Assembly: GCA_900770635.1 (NCBI GenBank)
Contig: CAAGLB010000154.1
Coordinates: 62,001-126,000 of the forward strand
Direction of reading: 5' to 3'
DNA from: an uncultured Alistipes sp.
Lineage (GTDB): Bacteria > Bacteroidota > Bacteroidia > Bacteroidales > Rikenellaceae
DNA: 64,000 nucleotides
Part shown: one piece after another, positions 51,201 through 59,188 of the stretch
Position numbering within the stretch: the first letter of the stretch is position 1
Layout of the letters: every line of letters begins with the position of its first letter
Translations under genes and position numbers: made by a program
The notes under the pieces: generated by a model
The model's input: only the letters and a program-made list of their open reading frames with translations
Databases searched by the model: none
What the model was told of the DNA's origin: nothing

Positions 51201-51511
51201 TTAACAACTGCTGAGCGAACCTCGCCGCTGTCGTTCATCGACACAGCAACAGTGATTGTGCCGTTTTTAGCACCATTCTCAGGAGTTACGGTCACCCAGT
51301 CAGCGTCGTTCTCCACCTTCCAACTTGCGTTAGAAGTGACCTCCACCGTCTGGCTACCCTCCTCATTTGTAAAGTTGAGTGTTGTTGCCGATACCTCTAC
51401 TGTAGGATCGCCAACAACATCCTCTACCTGATCCTCGCACGCCACAAAGCCAAGAGCCGAGCCCAAGACCATCGCAACAGCAAAGAACGACTTGAAAAGT
51501 TTGTTTGCCAT
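48257..51511 (-). CDS. Large multi-domain lipoprotein: BACON, duplicated beta modules, OB-fold domain
   Basis: 1084 residues. The lipobox GFVAC gives lipidated Cys25 followed by EDQVED, an acidic stretch typical of surface lipoproteins. Domains: a BACON-like domain (~36-128); two homologous ~185-residue beta modules (~135-322 and ~338-522), each starting FDGK and ending RLDD...V; a linker rich in Pro/Glu; a third unrelated beta module (~552-702); an OB-fold-like DUF5689/YhcR-type domain (~728-900, TIAEVLAKGQ, MYVQDETGALQFYL); and a C-terminal beta domain (~955-1084). No catalytic motif is seen, so it looks like a binding or scaffolding protein. The ATG at 51511 begins the signal; an upstream open extension to 51697 covers promoter DNA and is rejected. 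Confidence 0.8.
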   Translation of the reverse strand: MANKLFKSFFAVAMVLGSALGFVACEDQVEDVVGDPTVEVSATTLNFTNEEGSQTVEVTSNASWKVENDADWVTVTPENGAKNGTITVAVSMNDSGEVRSAVVKVIALHKEYGNWETKKITVNQSADQNVTVEEVLLYSDDFDGKEATKTYGSGSSWPYIDQFPEFANPKGDAAANVTYSGSGVSVRANSTSNSSYSDYAGSGSNNIFFGGGAYFQINDIAPLEGVNFKVTFGSEKYTQDGDSTFRPEEFLMYISKDGEKWAPVEYTYAGTEPGRWNVATANFTLAAATEKLYIKYEAKVASVYRLDDLKLYVGNGGQTIDLDNIQEPEPPTPPTTDALYFENFDGKAAVKDGNYWPYVTDFPEMKNAAGVAAANVSYDGHNTTVRNNSNSDGTYSDYAGSGVNNIFFGKVENYFIIKDLALESSQKNLTLTFGTEKYSQTLGSKFTPSEFIVSLSADGQKWSSVDYTFAGTAEGRWNVATANFTLAEVPATLYIKFSATAESAYRLDDVTLNVGEGGQEIDLANGSENPGGGDEPDQPENPDQPNTPAEGEYESDSAFVCAEDDSTNSCYGHKDTKIGNEAVTGFKLGTGSKAGYFKSGAVSVSGDKYLNFYAVAWKGKTATLYMRVDGGATTSFELNAHVGATGNPPYTALTAEAQDHYSVLLEGLTETSTIEFSTDASFSAVANDASGRAIVFGMKLADEANGNEGGNENPTPDPEPEPEPTPGDTMTIAEVLAKGQGATIGGTIEGIVISNMDLNNLTSKKGMYVQDETGALQFYLSANHTFAFGTKVRIDLSTATLGAYNGAVQVSGVALDKITEVSTGNTVEPKTVSMADFLANKYEGQYIALEGVQVAQSDLSKTWVMDGAHTSINMEDANGNKFVVFSSKYATYGTSTVAQGSGVIKGIASINNGNIQIIFAQSSDYAGLTSERFGDNGGEEPEQPGGGEEPTPDPEQPTPGEGGSATISFADKANRTSYSTEQQVWEQNGIVVTNNKAASTSNVGDYFNPARFYKSSDVIIEAPGKIISISVDCSGLEAKYVNPWGGTLENGVVTISLDGTSNSYTMTSLSAQARAYSITVTYAE

Positions 51512-51564
51512 AATGTAAATGTTTAAATTAATAAAAGTTTGAATATTCGTTATTTCGTCATTTC

Positions 51565-51591
51565 CCATATATCTCTTTAGAGATAATATGG
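51565..51591 (-). promoter_or_regulatory. 5'-terminal stem-loop in the leader of the nuclease locus
   Basis: CCATATATCTC (51565-51575) and GAGATAATATGG (51580-51591) pair with one bulge around a TTTA loop. It sits at the very start of the predicted transcript (about 51591), so it may be an mRNA-stabilising hairpin or an operator. Confidence 0.5.
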
Positions 51592-51597
51592 AGCTTG

Positions 51598-51629
51598 CAA
51601 ATATAGCATGATTTTTCGAATAAATAAAA
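51598..51629 (-). promoter_or_regulatory. Promoter of the extracellular-nuclease locus
   Basis: Minus-strand TATATTTG (51605-51598), with TTTT about 20 nt upstream as a weak -33. Leader about 80 nt to the ATG at 51511. Confidence 0.6.
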
Positions 51630-51696
51630 TCTTTCGACAAAAAAAGACAAATATCATACATTAAGCCGTTAGACATCCATGACCACCACATTTTCA

Positions 51697-51728
51697 CTTG
51701 CTTTATTCAAGATAAAATCGTATATTTG
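51697..51728 (+). promoter_or_regulatory. Promoter of ruvB
   Basis: CTTG (51697-51700), 20-nt spacer, TATATTTG (51721-51728). It lies inside the open frame upstream of ruvB and therefore argues for a start at or after 51748. Confidence 0.65.
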
Positions 51729-51765
51729 CATGATAATTTTTCCACCTATGGGAGTAGACAGAAAC

Positions 51766-52764
51766 ATGCGAAACATCGAGAGCGACAAGGAATTTGAGAG
51801 TCGTATTCGCCCACAACAGCTTCAAAACTTTGCGGGCCAAGACAAGATTGTCGCCAACCTCAAAATATTCATCAAGGCAGCACTCATGCGTGGCGACTCG
51901 CTCGACCACACGCTGCTACATGGCCCTCCAGGATTGGGCAAGACCACGCTTGCCAACATCATCGCCAACGAGATGGGCGCACAGCTAAAAGTAACCTCAG
52001 GCCCTGTGCTCGACAAGCCTGGCGACCTTGCAGGATTGCTCACCAACCTTAACCCTGGCGACGTGCTCTTCATCGACGAGATTCACCGCCTGAGCCCTAT
52101 TGTCGAGGAGTATCTCTACTCGGCTATGGAGGACTACAAAATCGACATTGTCTTAGACAAGGGCCCTGCAGCACGCTCCATCCAGATTGAGCTTGCCCCA
52201 TTTACCCTCGTTGGAGCAACCACACGTAGCGGACTGCTCACTGCCCCACTGCGTGCTCGTTTCGGCATCACATGCCACCTCGAGTACTACGATGCCCCCA
52301 TCTTAGCGAACATCGTAAAGCGCTCAGCATCAATACTTGATATTTCGATTGACGACGATGCAGCACTCGAGATAGCACTACGCTCACGTGGCACACCACG
52401 TATTGCCAACGCCCTGCTTCGACGTGTGCGTGACTTCGCTATGGTCGAGGGCGAGGGACATATCGACGTGGATATTACACGCATTGCATTGTCGGCACTC
52501 AACATCGACTCACGAGGCCTTGACCAGATGGACAACAAAATATTGGCGACGATTATCGAGAAGTTCAACGGAGGTCCTGTTGGCCTTAACACCGTAGCTA
52601 CGGCCGTTAGCGAGGAGGCTGGCACCATCGAGGAGGTCTACGAGCCATTCCTCATCAAGGAGGGTTTCCTAAAGCGTACACCCCGAGGCCGTGAGGCCAC
52701 AGAGCTTGCCTATAAGCACCTCGGCTACACCTACTCCCGCAGCGACGAACAATCACTATTCTAA
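51766..52764 (+). CDS. ruvB: Holliday junction branch-migration ATPase RuvB
   Basis: 332 residues. AAA+ motor that drives RuvA-bound Holliday junctions. Motifs: Walker A LLHGPPGLGKTTLANII, Walker B VLFIDEIHRLSP, sensor 1 LVGATTRSGLLTAPLRARFG, sensor 2 SRGTPRIANALLRRVRDFA, and the C-terminal winged helix (GGPVGLNTVATAVSEEAGTIEEVYEPFLI). The ATG at 51766 is preceded by GGAG at 11-15 nt, whereas an ATG at 51748 has none and further upstream starts lie in the promoter. No ruvA is nearby. Confidence 0.96.
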   Translation: MRNIESDKEFESRIRPQQLQNFAGQDKIVANLKIFIKAALMRGDSLDHTLLHGPPGLGKTTLANIIANEMGAQLKVTSGPVLDKPGDLAGLLTNLNPGDVLFIDEIHRLSPIVEEYLYSAMEDYKIDIVLDKGPAARSIQIELAPFTLVGATTRSGLLTAPLRARFGITCHLEYYDAPILANIVKRSASILDISIDDDAALEIALRSRGTPRIANALLRRVRDFAMVEGEGHIDVDITRIALSALNIDSRGLDQMDNKILATIIEKFNGGPVGLNTVATAVSEEAGTIEEVYEPFLIKEGFLKRTPRGREATELAYKHLGYTYSRSDEQSLF

Positions 52765-52790
52765 CTGAAAAGTTAAGAAGTGAAAGGTGA

Positions 52791-52930
52791 AAAGTATGGT
52801 GTGCTTCGCACGAGATAAAATATGCGTCGCAGACACCTTACCTTTCACTTGTCAGTTGTCACCTGTCAGTTAAAGTATGGTATGCTTCCCACGAGATTAA
52901 ATATGCGTCGCAGACACCTTACTTTTCACT
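52791..52930. repeat. Imperfect tandem repeat, 81-bp period
   Basis: A ~60-bp segment beginning AAAGTATGGT recurs from 52791 to 52872 with about four differences; both copies contain ATGCGTCGCAGACACCTTAC. It is flanked by GAAGTGAAAGGTGAAAAGT on the left and the complementary ACTTTTCACTTCTCCCTTTTC on the right. Confidence 0.8.
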
Positions 52931-53044
52931 TCTCCCTTTTCACTTTTCACCTAGTTCAACGCCCCATCTACCCTACGCCCCTGCCCACATAAATCAGCAC
53001 CGCAAAATTTCGTGTCAGAAGGTAGTAGATGTGGCCTTGACATG

Positions 53045-53095
53045 AAAAAGCCACCGATGGGTAGTACTTGATGTACGTCCCATTGGTGTCTTTTA
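53045..53095. terminator. Bidirectional terminator between ruvB and atpK
   Basis: AAAAAG (53045-53050) followed by CCACCGATGGG pairs across a 17-nt loop with CCCATTGGTG and TCTTTT (53079-53094). A-rich and T-rich flanks on the two sides let it serve both convergent units. Confidence 0.7.
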
Positions 53096-53133
53096 TTGAA
53101 AGGTCGCAGATGCGCCCTTATCACAAGAAATTT

Positions 53134-53583
53134 TTAGATTGCATTAGAGATAAGGAATGTAGCAGCAACACCCAAGATAGCATAAAGCTCTGGGAACGCA
53201 GCAAGGATAAGAGTCTTACCCATTACGTCGTTACCGTTACCGATAGCAGCGATACCGTTAGCACAAACCTTAGACTGCATAACTGCAGATGACAAACATA
53301 CGATAGCCATCAACAAACCAGCGCCAAATACACCTACCGCAGTAAGCATAGACATCTCTGCAACGATCTTAGAAGCTACCATGAAGTAACCTACGAAACC
53401 GTAAAGACCCTGTGAACCTGGAAGAGCTGAAAGAATCATGTAGCTACCGAAAGCACCACCATTCTTCTTCAAAGCACCTACTGCAGCCATACCGCAACGA
53501 GCAGTACCAACAGCTGAAGCCAAACCTGATACACCGACCATGAGGACAACGCCTACATAAGCCAAAATTAATGCTGAACTCAT
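53134..53583 (-). CDS. atpK: V-type ATP synthase subunit K (membrane rotor ring)
   Basis: 149 residues, four hydrophobic helices forming two hairpins, the doubled c-subunit of the V-type rotor. Ion-site candidates: Gln in LPGSQGLYG (helix 2), Gln in AVMQSKVC (helix 3) and the essential Glu in AAFPELYAILG (helix 4); the first hairpin lacks a matching acid, as usual. The two Gln and one Glu match the sodium ligands of the Enterococcus ring, with Ser for Thr beside the first Gln. Last gene of the operon, 41 bp after subunit I. Confidence 0.95.
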   Translation of the reverse strand: MSSALILAYVGVVLMVGVSGLASAVGTARCGMAAVGALKKNGGAFGSYMILSALPGSQGLYGFVGYFMVASKIVAEMSMLTAVGVFGAGLLMAIVCLSSAVMQSKVCANGIAAIGNGNDVMGKTLILAAFPELYAILGVAATFLISNAI

Positions 53584-53624
53584 AATTGTTAAAATGTTTT
53601 AAATTGTTAATTATTATTTGTTTA

Positions 53625-55463
53625 TTATTTCATTTTACGCACAGGATCGAATGAGCGCTGGCCCATCTCGAAACCTGCATTCTTATAAAACTCGACAAAT
53701 GTCAAACGCATAGGGTGAACAAATGACGAGATTGCCGACATGAATAGGTTGATACCGTGACCGATAAGCAAGATTAGCGATGCAGCCACGATAGGCAATA
53801 TCATGCCGTACCAAGGTGTACCCTCAGGCATTGAGTCAAGGCCTGAAAGGCCCATAGCCAACGAGTTGAACACCTGTGCCAAAACACCACCCGACAAACC
53901 GATGGCGAATAGACGAATGTAGCTCAACACGTCACTAAGCAAGCCAGTGATATTGTTGTATGCATCCCAAAGGCCCGAGCCAAGGTTGATAAGTGGGTTG
54001 CGCTTGATGTTGTTGAGCAACAACATGAGCACTGCACCCACACCCATCAAGCCATAGAACAATGGTGTGCCCATAGCAAGGAATGGAACCTCGATGCCAA
54101 ACATTGGCAAACCTACTGACACAGAGCCTGTAAGAAGGATGATAAACCAACCCAACAAGCCAAATGTAGAGGTAAAGCCAAAGAGCTTGGTCTGCATAAC
54201 AATGTTAATAGCCATACCCACCAAAATCTGAACTACACCGATAGCCAAAGATATCGAGAAGAACTGATTTTGGAAGTCGAGGAACTTGATAACAGGAGCA
54301 TAGTCCGAGATAGCAAGACCAAAGAACGAGTTGGCATAAAATCCAAATGCTACTGTTGCTGAGGCACATACAATAGAGAGCAACGCTGCCTGGCGCATGC
54401 TCTCACCACCCTTAAACAAGAGTGCCAAGCCCACTGCCAACAACACAAGACCGTAGCCCGCATCGCACAAGCAGATGGCGAAGAATAGCATGTAGAATGG
54501 ACCAAAAATTGCCGTTAGGTCTAATGTACCATACTTAGGCAAGGCGTACATCGAGCCGATAAGCTCGAACAGGCGTGCAAACTTATTGTTTTTAAGTTTC
54601 ACTGGTGCCTCGTCGTCGATGGTTGCATCACGACGCATATAGACAAGGTTAGGATACTCCTCAAGGAGCTTATCCACCTTCTCAGCAGTCTCAGCCTCTG
54701 CCCAGCCCTCCATAACGAGGAGCTTGCCATCGGCCTCACGACCAGCCATAGCGCCAACCTTCAAGCCCTGAAGCTGCTCTTTGAGATCGGCTCTACGCTC
54801 AGCGATAACATCGAGCGAGCGTGCCACACGCGAGAAGTCAGCATTAAGAGCCTCATTCTCAACATTTAGCGACTCGATCTCAGCGACAATAGCTTTATAG
54901 TCGCCCTCAGGTAGATGCACCTCCTGACCATCGACATTGACCACTACGCCACGTGTCACAACAGCGAAATATACAAACGACTGAGTGCGGTTAATCTCAA
55001 CAACGGTTACGCCCTCAGCATTCTCAGCAACGAGTGCTTCGAACTGAGCAGGTTGCGCCACGAACGTACGAAGTGTCACGCCATCGTTTGCAAGGCGGTC
55101 GATATCGGCACGTGAGAAATTACCCCAAGGCTCAATATCCGATGCAGTCTTCTCCAACTGAGCAATCTTCTGAAGAATCTCAGTGCGGCGTGCCTGCAAC
55201 TCGACATAACGGTCGTAAGCCTTAACACCATCGAAATATGGCTCAGCATCGGCCTTAAACTCTGCGCCCTTAGCAAATGCTTGAAGAGTCTCAATAGCAC
55301 GATTGTAGGCATCGATCTCCTGAAGGAGTGCACGGTCGCCCTCTGATGGTTCCCAGCCAGTAGTTGTGATATCGACAAGGCCCAACTCACGAAGCTCACT
55401 CATGAATCGCTCCTGCTCCTGGGCATGGAGAACGATATCGTATCGAATCATTTTACTAATCAT
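53625..55463 (-). CDS. atpI: V-type ATP synthase subunit I (stator membrane subunit)
   Basis: 612 residues: a soluble helical N-terminal half (coiled-coil arms, about 1-320) and a membrane half with about seven helices, including the region around SYIRLFAIGLSGGVLAQVFN, where the conserved Arg faces the rotor's ion site. It couples the peripheral stalk to ion flow. The start overlaps subunit D's stop by ATGA; an alternative ATG lies four codons later. Longer loops than in archaeal enzymes were not noticed. Confidence 0.94.
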   Translation of the reverse strand: MISKMIRYDIVLHAQEQERFMSELRELGLVDITTTGWEPSEGDRALLQEIDAYNRAIETLQAFAKGAEFKADAEPYFDGVKAYDRYVELQARRTEILQKIAQLEKTASDIEPWGNFSRADIDRLANDGVTLRTFVAQPAQFEALVAENAEGVTVVEINRTQSFVYFAVVTRGVVVNVDGQEVHLPEGDYKAIVAEIESLNVENEALNADFSRVARSLDVIAERRADLKEQLQGLKVGAMAGREADGKLLVMEGWAEAETAEKVDKLLEEYPNLVYMRRDATIDDEAPVKLKNNKFARLFELIGSMYALPKYGTLDLTAIFGPFYMLFFAICLCDAGYGLVLLAVGLALLFKGGESMRQAALLSIVCASATVAFGFYANSFFGLAISDYAPVIKFLDFQNQFFSISLAIGVVQILVGMAINIVMQTKLFGFTSTFGLLGWFIILLTGSVSVGLPMFGIEVPFLAMGTPLFYGLMGVGAVLMLLLNNIKRNPLINLGSGLWDAYNNITGLLSDVLSYIRLFAIGLSGGVLAQVFNSLAMGLSGLDSMPEGTPWYGMILPIVAASLILLIGHGINLFMSAISSFVHPMRLTFVEFYKNAGFEMGQRSFDPVRKMK

Positions 55464-56074
55464 GCGTTAGACCCCTCCATGGCCTCGGCTTGCGCCTGAC
55501 GTGTTTTCACAATCTTCTGAGCCGACTTACTGAGGTTCTCCTCGTCCTCCATAAATCGCTTAATCTTACGTATGGCATCCTCATATCCAGGTATCTGAAC
55601 CTTTTCGTAGAGGTTTACCTTCTGAGTAGTTTTGCGTCGCGCATAGTCCAAGAGCTCCATCTTGCGATTGTAGACCTCGAACTCGATGCCCAATTTCGAC
55701 ATTGCCTTGAGGACACGGATACCCTCAGCATACCACACAGGGGCTGAGAATAGGTCGTAAGGCTTCTCGTCGTAGACAATATTATCTAATATAGGTATGC
55801 GCACGCCCGCAATCTTCTGTGACGATAGCTCGACATCGACGATGCGGATTAGGTCACAATCAAACTCGCCCCACAGCTGCACCATATAGTCGTACTGAGC
55901 CTTTAGCTCGTCCAACTCTCTACGGTAAGCGAGTGCAGAGTCCTTCGCTCGCATAACCTCCGAACGGAGTGCACTCTCCTTACTCTTGATTGTAGGGAGG
56001 GCATTCTTTCGGATTTTGAGCTGCTTGTTCAGCTCATTAAGCGAAGTCTTGTTATATTGAAATTTGATTGCCAT
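55460..56074 (-). CDS. atpD: V-type ATP synthase subunit D (central stalk)
   Basis: 204 residues, almost entirely helical, with long N- and C-terminal helices (KTSLNELNKQLKIRKNALPTIKSKESALRSEV; GYEDAIRKIKRFMEDEENLSKSAQKIVKTR) that form the rotating shaft inside the A3B3 head. The symbol follows V-type naming and is not the F-type beta subunit. It lies 9 bp after subunit B and is translationally coupled to subunit I. Confidence 0.93.
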   Translation of the reverse strand: MAIKFQYNKTSLNELNKQLKIRKNALPTIKSKESALRSEVMRAKDSALAYRRELDELKAQYDYMVQLWGEFDCDLIRIVDVELSSQKIAGVRIPILDNIVYDEKPYDLFSAPVWYAEGIRVLKAMSKLGIEFEVYNRKMELLDYARRKTTQKVNLYEKVQIPGYEDAIRKIKRFMEDEENLSKSAQKIVKTRQAQAEAMEGSNA

Positions 56075-56083
56075 AAGCCTTTA

Positions 56084-57403
56084 TTATGCTTTCCAGTATT
56101 TTTCAGCAAGCTCCTGCTTGATACTTACCTCACCACGCTCGAAGTACTTAGCAAACAACGACCATGCTGTGTCGAGCATCTGCTCGATCTCGATGTTAAC
56201 GTCGATCGAAAGAAGCTTCTCAGAGTAGTCACGAGCAAAGTCCAAAGCACGCTTGTCGTAGTCTGAAAGGTCGAAACCGTTCTCGAGCTTAGTCTTAGCA
56301 TTTGCAGCATCAGCATACAAACGTACGCAGGCATTCATAACCTGTGGGTGATCCTCACGAGTCTTCTTGCCGATTACGAGCTGCTTAAGACGTGACAACG
56401 AACGGAATGGATCTACGATAACCTTACTTGTGTCGGTATCGTTACGCAAGAACAACTGTCCCTCGGTGATATAACCAGTGTTATCAGGAATAGCGTGAGT
56501 GATATCGCCACCAGAGAGGGTTGTTACAGCGATGATGGTGATAGAACCACCATTTGGCAACTGAACGGCCTTCTCGTAGATCTTAGCAAGGTCTGAGTAG
56601 AGTGAACCTGGCATAGAGTCCTTAGAAGGAATCTGATCCATACGGTTTGACACGATAGCCAAAGCATCGGCGTACAAAGTCATATCGGTCAAAAGCACAA
56701 GCACCTTCTCGCCCTTGTCTACTGCGAAGTACTCAGCAGCAGTCAACGCCATATCTGGCACCAAAAGACGCTCTACTGGAGGGTTATCTGTGGTATTCAC
56801 GAACGATACGATACGATCCAATGCACCAGCATTCTCAAAGGTCTGCTTGAAGTAGAGGAAGTCATCGTTGGTAAGTCCCATACCACCCAAGATAATCTTG
56901 TCGGCCTTAGCACGAAGTGCTACGTCGGCCATTACCACATTGTAAGGCTGGTCAGGATCGGCGAAGAATGGAATCTTCTGACCAGACACGATAGTATTGT
57001 TAAGGTCGATACCTGCAATACCTGTTGCGATAAGCTCCGATGGCTGCAAACGACGGAATGGATTTACAGTAGGGCCACCAATCTGACGTGGCTCACCCTC
57101 AATCTGCTCACCACCCTCGAGTGGCTCGCCGTATGCATTGAAGAAGCGACCAGCCAAAGCGTCTGACACACGCAACACTGGTGGCTCGCCATGGAACACC
57201 ACCTCAGAGTTTGTTGCAAGACCTTCGGTACCTGCAAACACCTGAAGCGTAACCTTATCGCCCATAATCTTTACCACCTGAGCCAAGCGACCGCCTACGG
57301 TAGCAAGCTCGTCGTTACCTACGCCTGTAGCACGAAGCGTGATGGTAGCCTTGGTGATATTGTCAATCTTAGTATATACTTTCTGAAATGCTCTTGTTGT
57401 CAT
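56084..57403 (-). CDS. atpB: V-type ATP synthase subunit B (non-catalytic head subunit)
   Basis: 439 residues. Nucleotide-binding fold of the regulatory subunit: the Walker A region is degenerate, as expected for B (LNNTIVSGQKIPFFADP), with VLVLLTDMTLYADALAIVSNRMDQIPSKDSMPGSLYSDLAKIYEKA and GGDITHAIPDNTGYITEGQ conserved. It alternates with subunit A in the A3B3 ring. Twelve bp after subunit A. Confidence 0.96.
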   Translation of the reverse strand: MTTRAFQKVYTKIDNITKATITLRATGVGNDELATVGGRLAQVVKIMGDKVTLQVFAGTEGLATNSEVVFHGEPPVLRVSDALAGRFFNAYGEPLEGGEQIEGEPRQIGGPTVNPFRRLQPSELIATGIAGIDLNNTIVSGQKIPFFADPDQPYNVVMADVALRAKADKIILGGMGLTNDDFLYFKQTFENAGALDRIVSFVNTTDNPPVERLLVPDMALTAAEYFAVDKGEKVLVLLTDMTLYADALAIVSNRMDQIPSKDSMPGSLYSDLAKIYEKAVQLPNGGSITIIAVTTLSGGDITHAIPDNTGYITEGQLFLRNDTDTSKVIVDPFRSLSRLKQLVIGKKTREDHPQVMNACVRLYADAANAKTKLENGFDLSDYDKRALDFARDYSEKLLSIDVNIEIEQMLDTAWSLFAKYFERGEVSIKQELAEKYWKA

Positions 57404-57415
57404 AATCTATCCTCC

Positions 57416-59173
57416 TTATTTAGCGAGTTTGTCGTTTACCAAAGCCTCGATCTTAGTGCGGAACTCGTCGAAGCGCTCTGACTTCCACTCTGAGTAGTTC
57501 ATCTGACGGAAGAGATAGATAAGCTCCTTGAAGAAGCGTGAACACTCCTCGAAATCAGCCAAATCAAACGACTTACGGCAGATATCCAATACCATATTAT
57601 ACATAAGCTGCTGACGCTCGATAGGACAGTTAGCATCGATATCATCGAAAGCATCCTGCTGCAAGATCACAGAGTCCAACAACTCGCTCTTCCAGAAACG
57701 CTCGTGATACTCAACAGGCACACCATCATCACCCAAGATGTTGATCTGGTCGTTAGCCTCCTTACCACGCTGAACAATAGTCTTACCCTCGTACACTGCA
57801 TCTACCCAATTCTTCTCGATATGCTCGTCGAGATACTCACGAATCTCGGGATACTCCAAATACTTAGAGTATGAGTCGAGTGGATCGATAGCAGGATAAC
57901 GCTTAGAGTCGGCACGGCCCTGCGACAAGGCGTAGAAGCAACGTGCAGCCTTCTTTGTAGACTCGGTAACAGGCTCCTTGAGGTTACCACCCGCAGGGGA
58001 TACAGTACCAAGGAATGTTACTGAACCTGTCTCGCCATTGTTAAGCTTAACCAAGCCGGCACGTGAGTAGAAGTTAGAGATGATAGCCGAGAGATCCATA
58101 GGGAAGGCATCCTGACCTGGAAGCTCCTCCAAACGGTTAGACATCTCACGCAACGCCTGAGCCCAACGTGATGTAGAGTCAGCCATTACCAACACCTTCA
58201 AACCCATAGAACGGTAGTACTCACCGATGGTCATACCTGTATATACAGATGCCTCACGAGCAGCAACAGGCATGTTAGATGTGTTACAGATGATGATTGT
58301 ACGCTCCATAAGCTTGTGGCCTGTACGTGGATCAACCAACTCAGGGAACTCGGCAAAGATCTCCACTACCTCGTTAGCACGCTCACCACAAGCTACGATG
58401 ATGATAACATCGGCATCTGCCTGCTTAGAGATAGCGTGCTGAAGAACGGTCTTACCAGCACCGAATGGGCCAGGGATAAAACCTGTACCACCCTCAGCCA
58501 ATGGGTTGAATGTATCGATAGCACGAACACCTGTCTCCATCACACGTGATGGACGTGGCTTCTCGGTGTAGCAGCGGATAGCCTGCTTTACTGGCCACTT
58601 CTGCACCATTGTAATATTATACTCGTTGTTGTCAGAGTCTGTAACAACAGCGATAGTATCTGTTACCTTATAAGTACCAGCTGCAACGATGCTCTTAACG
58701 GTGTAGTTACCCTGCATGATGAATGGCACCATAATCTTGTGCATCACCCACTGCTCCTTAACCTCACCAAGCCAAGCACCAGCCGACACCTTATCGCCAA
58801 CCTTTGCCAATGGCTTGAAGTCCCACTTAGCATCGAAGTCGATTGGATCAGTAATAGAACCACGATTGATGAACAAACCATCCATCTTCTCGAGGTCGTT
58901 CTGAAGACCATCGTAGTTACGTGACAATAGACCAGGAGCAAGTGTAGCCTCGAGCATGTGGCCCTCGAACTCCACCTTATCGCCAATCTTCAAGCCACGT
59001 GTACTATCGTAAACCTGAACATAGGCCTCATCACCTATGACCTTGATGACCTCAGCCATCATGCGCGTTTCACCGCAATATACGTGGCAAATCTCGTTCT
59101 GAGCTACCGCACCGTCAACCTTTGCGATAACGATATTCGAGATAATACCATTTACACGTCCTAAAGTTTTCAT
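57416..59173 (-). CDS. atpA: V-type ATP synthase subunit A (catalytic head subunit)
   Basis: 585 residues, standard length. Walker A is in IPGPFGAGKTVLQHA. The family's extra non-homologous insert appears before it (VSAGAWLGEVKEQWVMHKIMVPF). Also present: VIIVACGERANEVVEI with the catalytic Glu, and MADSTSRWAQALREMSNRL. It hydrolyses or makes ATP at the A/B interface. The symbol follows V-type naming and is not the F-type alpha subunit. Confidence 0.97.
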   Translation of the reverse strand: MKTLGRVNGIISNIVIAKVDGAVAQNEICHVYCGETRMMAEVIKVIGDEAYVQVYDSTRGLKIGDKVEFEGHMLEATLAPGLLSRNYDGLQNDLEKMDGLFINRGSITDPIDFDAKWDFKPLAKVGDKVSAGAWLGEVKEQWVMHKIMVPFIMQGNYTVKSIVAAGTYKVTDTIAVVTDSDNNEYNITMVQKWPVKQAIRCYTEKPRPSRVMETGVRAIDTFNPLAEGGTGFIPGPFGAGKTVLQHAISKQADADVIIIVACGERANEVVEIFAEFPELVDPRTGHKLMERTIIICNTSNMPVAAREASVYTGMTIGEYYRSMGLKVLVMADSTSRWAQALREMSNRLEELPGQDAFPMDLSAIISNFYSRAGLVKLNNGETGSVTFLGTVSPAGGNLKEPVTESTKKAARCFYALSQGRADSKRYPAIDPLDSYSKYLEYPEIREYLDEHIEKNWVDAVYEGKTIVQRGKEANDQINILGDDGVPVEYHERFWKSELLDSVILQQDAFDDIDANCPIERQQLMYNMVLDICRKSFDLADFEECSRFFKELIYLFRQMNYSEWKSERFDEFRTKIEALVNDKLAK

Positions 59174-59188
59174 TAGTATATCTTTGTT

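Larger units (their letters stand above)
52765..53133. other. Non-coding stretch of 369 bp between convergent ruvB and atpK
   Basis: Contains the tandem repeat at 52791-52930 with purine-rich GTGAAAAG-type flanks, about 110 bp without visible features, and a bidirectional terminator at 53045-53095. No coding potential seen. Confidence 0.7.

Noticed and set aside
41606..51511. Classical polysaccharide utilisation locus
   Set aside because: There is a TonB receptor but no SusD, and no glycosidase or sugar-sensing regulator within the run; the GH20 gene is separated by a terminator and has its own promoter.
51512..51697. N-terminal extension of the large lipoprotein frame
   Set aside because: It covers the promoter and leader hairpin and lacks a signal peptide, whereas the ATG at 51511 starts a clear lipoprotein signal.
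52791..52930. CRISPR array
   Set aside because: Only two copies, unit far too long, and no regular spacers or cas genes.
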